From positions 1 to 34,330 of the forward strand of contig SHVZ01000034.1 in NCBI GenBank assembly GCA_009694025.1: a stretch of DNA of 34,330 nucleotides. Direction: 5' to 3'. The stretch comes from Alphaproteobacteria bacterium. Its GTDB lineage: Bacteria; Pseudomonadota; Alphaproteobacteria; SHVZ01. Positions 32,995 through 34,330 of the stretch are shown one piece after another. The notes beneath the pieces are model-generated. The model was not told the DNA's origin. It made no database searches and saw nothing but the letters and a program-made list of their open reading frames with translations. Within the stretch, counting starts at the first letter, position 1, and every line of letters starts with the position of its first letter. A program made the translations under genes and the position numbers.

Positions 32995-33333
32995 ATGCCG
33001 AACATCGATCGCCGAACTTTTCTCGCTCTTCTGGACCGGCTGGGTGGAGCCGACGACGCCGACGTGCTGGCTGCCGCCCGCGAGGCGAGCCGACGGGTCG
33101 CGTCGTCCGGCCTCGGCTGGGAGGATCTGCTGCGGCCGCCGCCGGCGCCGGTGGTCGAGCTCACCGGCGACGACGCGGTGTTGATCGACCGGCTGCTCGG
33201 CGCATCCGAGATCAGCCAGGCGACGCGCGCGGAACTGCTGGGCTTCAAGGACGACTTGGCGAAGGGAGCGCTCGATCCCGCCGATCGCAAATACCTGCAC
33301 GACCTCGCGCGGCGGATCGGCTCGTCGGTCTGA
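32995..33333 (+). CDS. Small protein of unknown function
   Basis: A 112-residue soluble protein without recognised catalytic motifs, starting at ATG 32995, 7 bases after the Rieske gene. Two helical parts are visible: FLALLDRLGGADDADVLAAA, ending in SGLGWEDLL (about 9-46), and ELLGFKDDLAKGALDPADRKYLHDL (about 80-105), separated by a short Pro-rich linker. This bipartite arrangement loosely resembles small proteins of phage and plasmid origin I have seen in which the first part ends in G-x-x-W-x-D/E-L-L; this is only a resemblance. Composition and codon use match the surroundings, so it is not obviously acquired. Confidence 0.6.
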   Translation: MPNIDRRTFLALLDRLGGADDADVLAAAREASRRVASSGLGWEDLLRPPPAPVVELTGDDAVLIDRLLGASEISQATRAELLGFKDDLAKGALDPADRKYLHDLARRIGSSV

Positions 33334-33395
33334 GCCCGCGCTTGTCGAACCGCACCGCCCTCAGGCAGGGTGGCACTTCAACTCGAGGGGGATCC

Positions 33396-34187
33396 ATGAA
33401 GCTCGACGCCTTCCGCGCCCGTTTTCCCGAGCGCCAAGTCACCGCCGGCCGTCTCACCTGGGGCGTGATCGAGACGAAGGGGAAGAAGGGGGCGCCGACC
33501 CTCGTGCTGGTGCCGGGCACCCTCGGCATGGCCGACATCTTCTGGAACCAGATCGTCGCGCTCTCCGGCAAGGCTCGGGTGATCTCGATCACGGTTCCGC
33601 CGTCGTTGAGCATCGTCAAGCTGGCGGACGGCCTGAAGGCGCTGTTCGACAAGCTCGGCGTCGACAAGGCGCATCTCCTCGGGTCCTCGCTCGGCGGCTT
33701 CCTCATCCAGCACTTCGCCGCCCGCCATCCCGAGCGGATCGAGAAGCTCTATGTCGCCAACACGCTGCTCGATCCCAGGTCGAAGGACCTCCGGGGGCCG
33801 CTGCCGGCTGAGGCCAAGAAGATGACGCCGAAGCAGCACCTGACCAAGGCCTACGCCAACATCGCGAACCTGCCGGCGCCCGACGCCGGATTCCGGCTGC
33901 TCAAGATCGTGCTCAAGGACAACGCCGATCGGCTCGGCGGCAAGTGGCTGAAGTCGCGAGTCCTCGTGGTCAGGGACGGGCCGGCGGTGCCGGTGCTGAA
34001 GCTGCCGCAAAGCAAGATCATCGTGCTGGATTGCGGCGACGACCCGGTCGTGGCGCCCAAGGTGCTGGCGGCGGTCAGGAAACGCTACCCCAAGGCCCAG
34101 CGCTTCCATCTCGAGATCGGCGGCCACTTCCCCTACGTCACCCGGCCGCAGGCGTATATCGAGTTCTTCAAGCGGATGCTGGGCTAG
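33396..34187 (+). CDS. Alpha/beta hydrolase resembling maspardin (SPG21)
   Basis: A 263-residue alpha/beta hydrolase. The nucleophile elbow is GSSLGG (Ser98), preceded by PGTLGMADIFWNQIVALSG and followed by GFLIQHFAARHPERIEKL. The late KRYPKAQRFHLEIGGHFPY gives the catalytic His (about 244), and LDCGDD near 212-216 the acid. The overall order and the GGHFPY region are, from memory, closest to the eukaryotic maspardin family, whose human member has Asn in place of this His. The substrate is unknown. ATG at 33396 is chosen because GAGGGGGA lies just upstream; an in-frame TTG at 33342 would add 18 residues with no family character. Ends in GGGCTAGCCC, a palindrome that includes the stop. Confidence 0.8.
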   Translation: MKLDAFRARFPERQVTAGRLTWGVIETKGKKGAPTLVLVPGTLGMADIFWNQIVALSGKARVISITVPPSLSIVKLADGLKALFDKLGVDKAHLLGSSLGGFLIQHFAARHPERIEKLYVANTLLDPRSKDLRGPLPAEAKKMTPKQHLTKAYANIANLPAPDAGFRLLKIVLKDNADRLGGKWLKSRVLVVRDGPAVPVLKLPQSKIIVLDCGDDPVVAPKVLAAVRKRYPKAQRFHLEIGGHFPYVTRPQAYIEFFKRMLG

Positions 34188-34330
34188 CCCGGATTTCTCA
34201 CAGAGATGATCGTTCCCCGGAAATGTGAATGGCTTGGTGGTGGTCGTCGGTATTTGGATGTTCGGCGTGGCTGATTGTTGGCTTTATGGACGTGCTGAGC
34301 GTCGCCCCGATGGTCTGGCGACGTGGGTCG
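34188..34330 (+). other. Gene-free window end, lower GC
   Basis: The last 143 bases contain no supported gene. The sequence becomes less GC-rich and lacks the codon pattern seen elsewhere; short open stretches on both strands (for example 34228-34330 on the plus strand and on the minus strand back to 34188) resemble nothing I recognise. The abrupt change right after CTAG at 34184-34187 might be an insertion-element end, but this is not shown. Confidence 0.4.

Noticed and set aside
33342-33395. TTG start extending the maspardin-like hydrolase by 18 residues
   Set aside because: No good Shine-Dalgarno precedes it, whereas GAGGGGGA precedes the ATG at 33396.

Overview
The window is a stretch of GC-rich bacterial chromosome with dense co-directional coding, frequent GTG/TTG starts and many 4-base ATGA/GTGA stop-start overlaps. 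Gene order points to an alphaproteobacterium, probably of the broad Rhodospirillales type: adk sits between secY and rpsM, no rpmJ follows secY, no rpsD lies in the alpha operon, an F1-ATPase chaperone of the ATP12 family follows rluC, and a zinc-free S14 is encoded. The taxonomic placement is an inference from gene order and protein style only.

Layout. 1-14396 is the translation supercluster: the 3' end of tuf, then the S10, spc and alpha ribosomal-protein operons in canonical order (rpsJ-rplC-rplD-rplW-rplB-rpsS-rplV-rpsC-rplP-rpmC-rpsQ-rplN-rplX-rplE-rpsN-rpsH-rplF-rplR-rpsE-rpmD-rplO-secY-adk / rpsM-rpsK-rpoA-rplQ). A textbook sigma-70 promoter (TTGACA, 16 bp, TATAAT) restarts transcription before rpsM, and a strong intrinsic terminator closes the cluster after rplQ. 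14548-16804 holds a Tat-exported aldo/keto reductase overlapping a membrane carrier related to ATP/ADP translocases. 16853-22770 is a tightly packed run: DegP/DegQ-type periplasmic protease, RarA replication-repair ATPase, an RNase-H-fold protein, RluC pseudouridine synthase, a HAD phosphatase and the ATP12 chaperone. 22810-27328 is a propionyl-CoA carboxylase locus (pccB, a 2TM protein, pccA, acylphosphatase). Between pccB and pccA lies an inverted pair of REP-like palindromes and a small GIY-YIG protein. 27325-28011 is lipB on the minus strand, ending tail-to-tail with acyP, followed by tRNA-Leu(GAG) and its terminator. 28266-34187 carries maeB (malic enzyme-phosphotransacetylase fusion), mgtE (magnesium channel), a Rieske oxygenase, a small unknown protein and a maspardin-like alpha/beta hydrolase. 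The last ~140 bases have no supported gene and differ in composition.

Functionally most of this is core housekeeping: protein synthesis, secretion (SecY), transcription (RpoA), nucleotide balance (Adk), envelope quality control, odd-chain acyl/propionate metabolism, lipoate attachment and C4 metabolism. The least explained parts are the REP/GIY-YIG insertion in the carboxylase locus (with an apparently altered catalytic glutamate and a third, degenerate REP inside the gene's own 3' end), the long RGG-rich N-terminal extension of ribosomal protein S5, the maspardin-like hydrolase, the leader and intergenic RNA hairpins of the alpha operon, and the reductase/translocase pair. No CRISPR array, prophage or complete transposon is visible.
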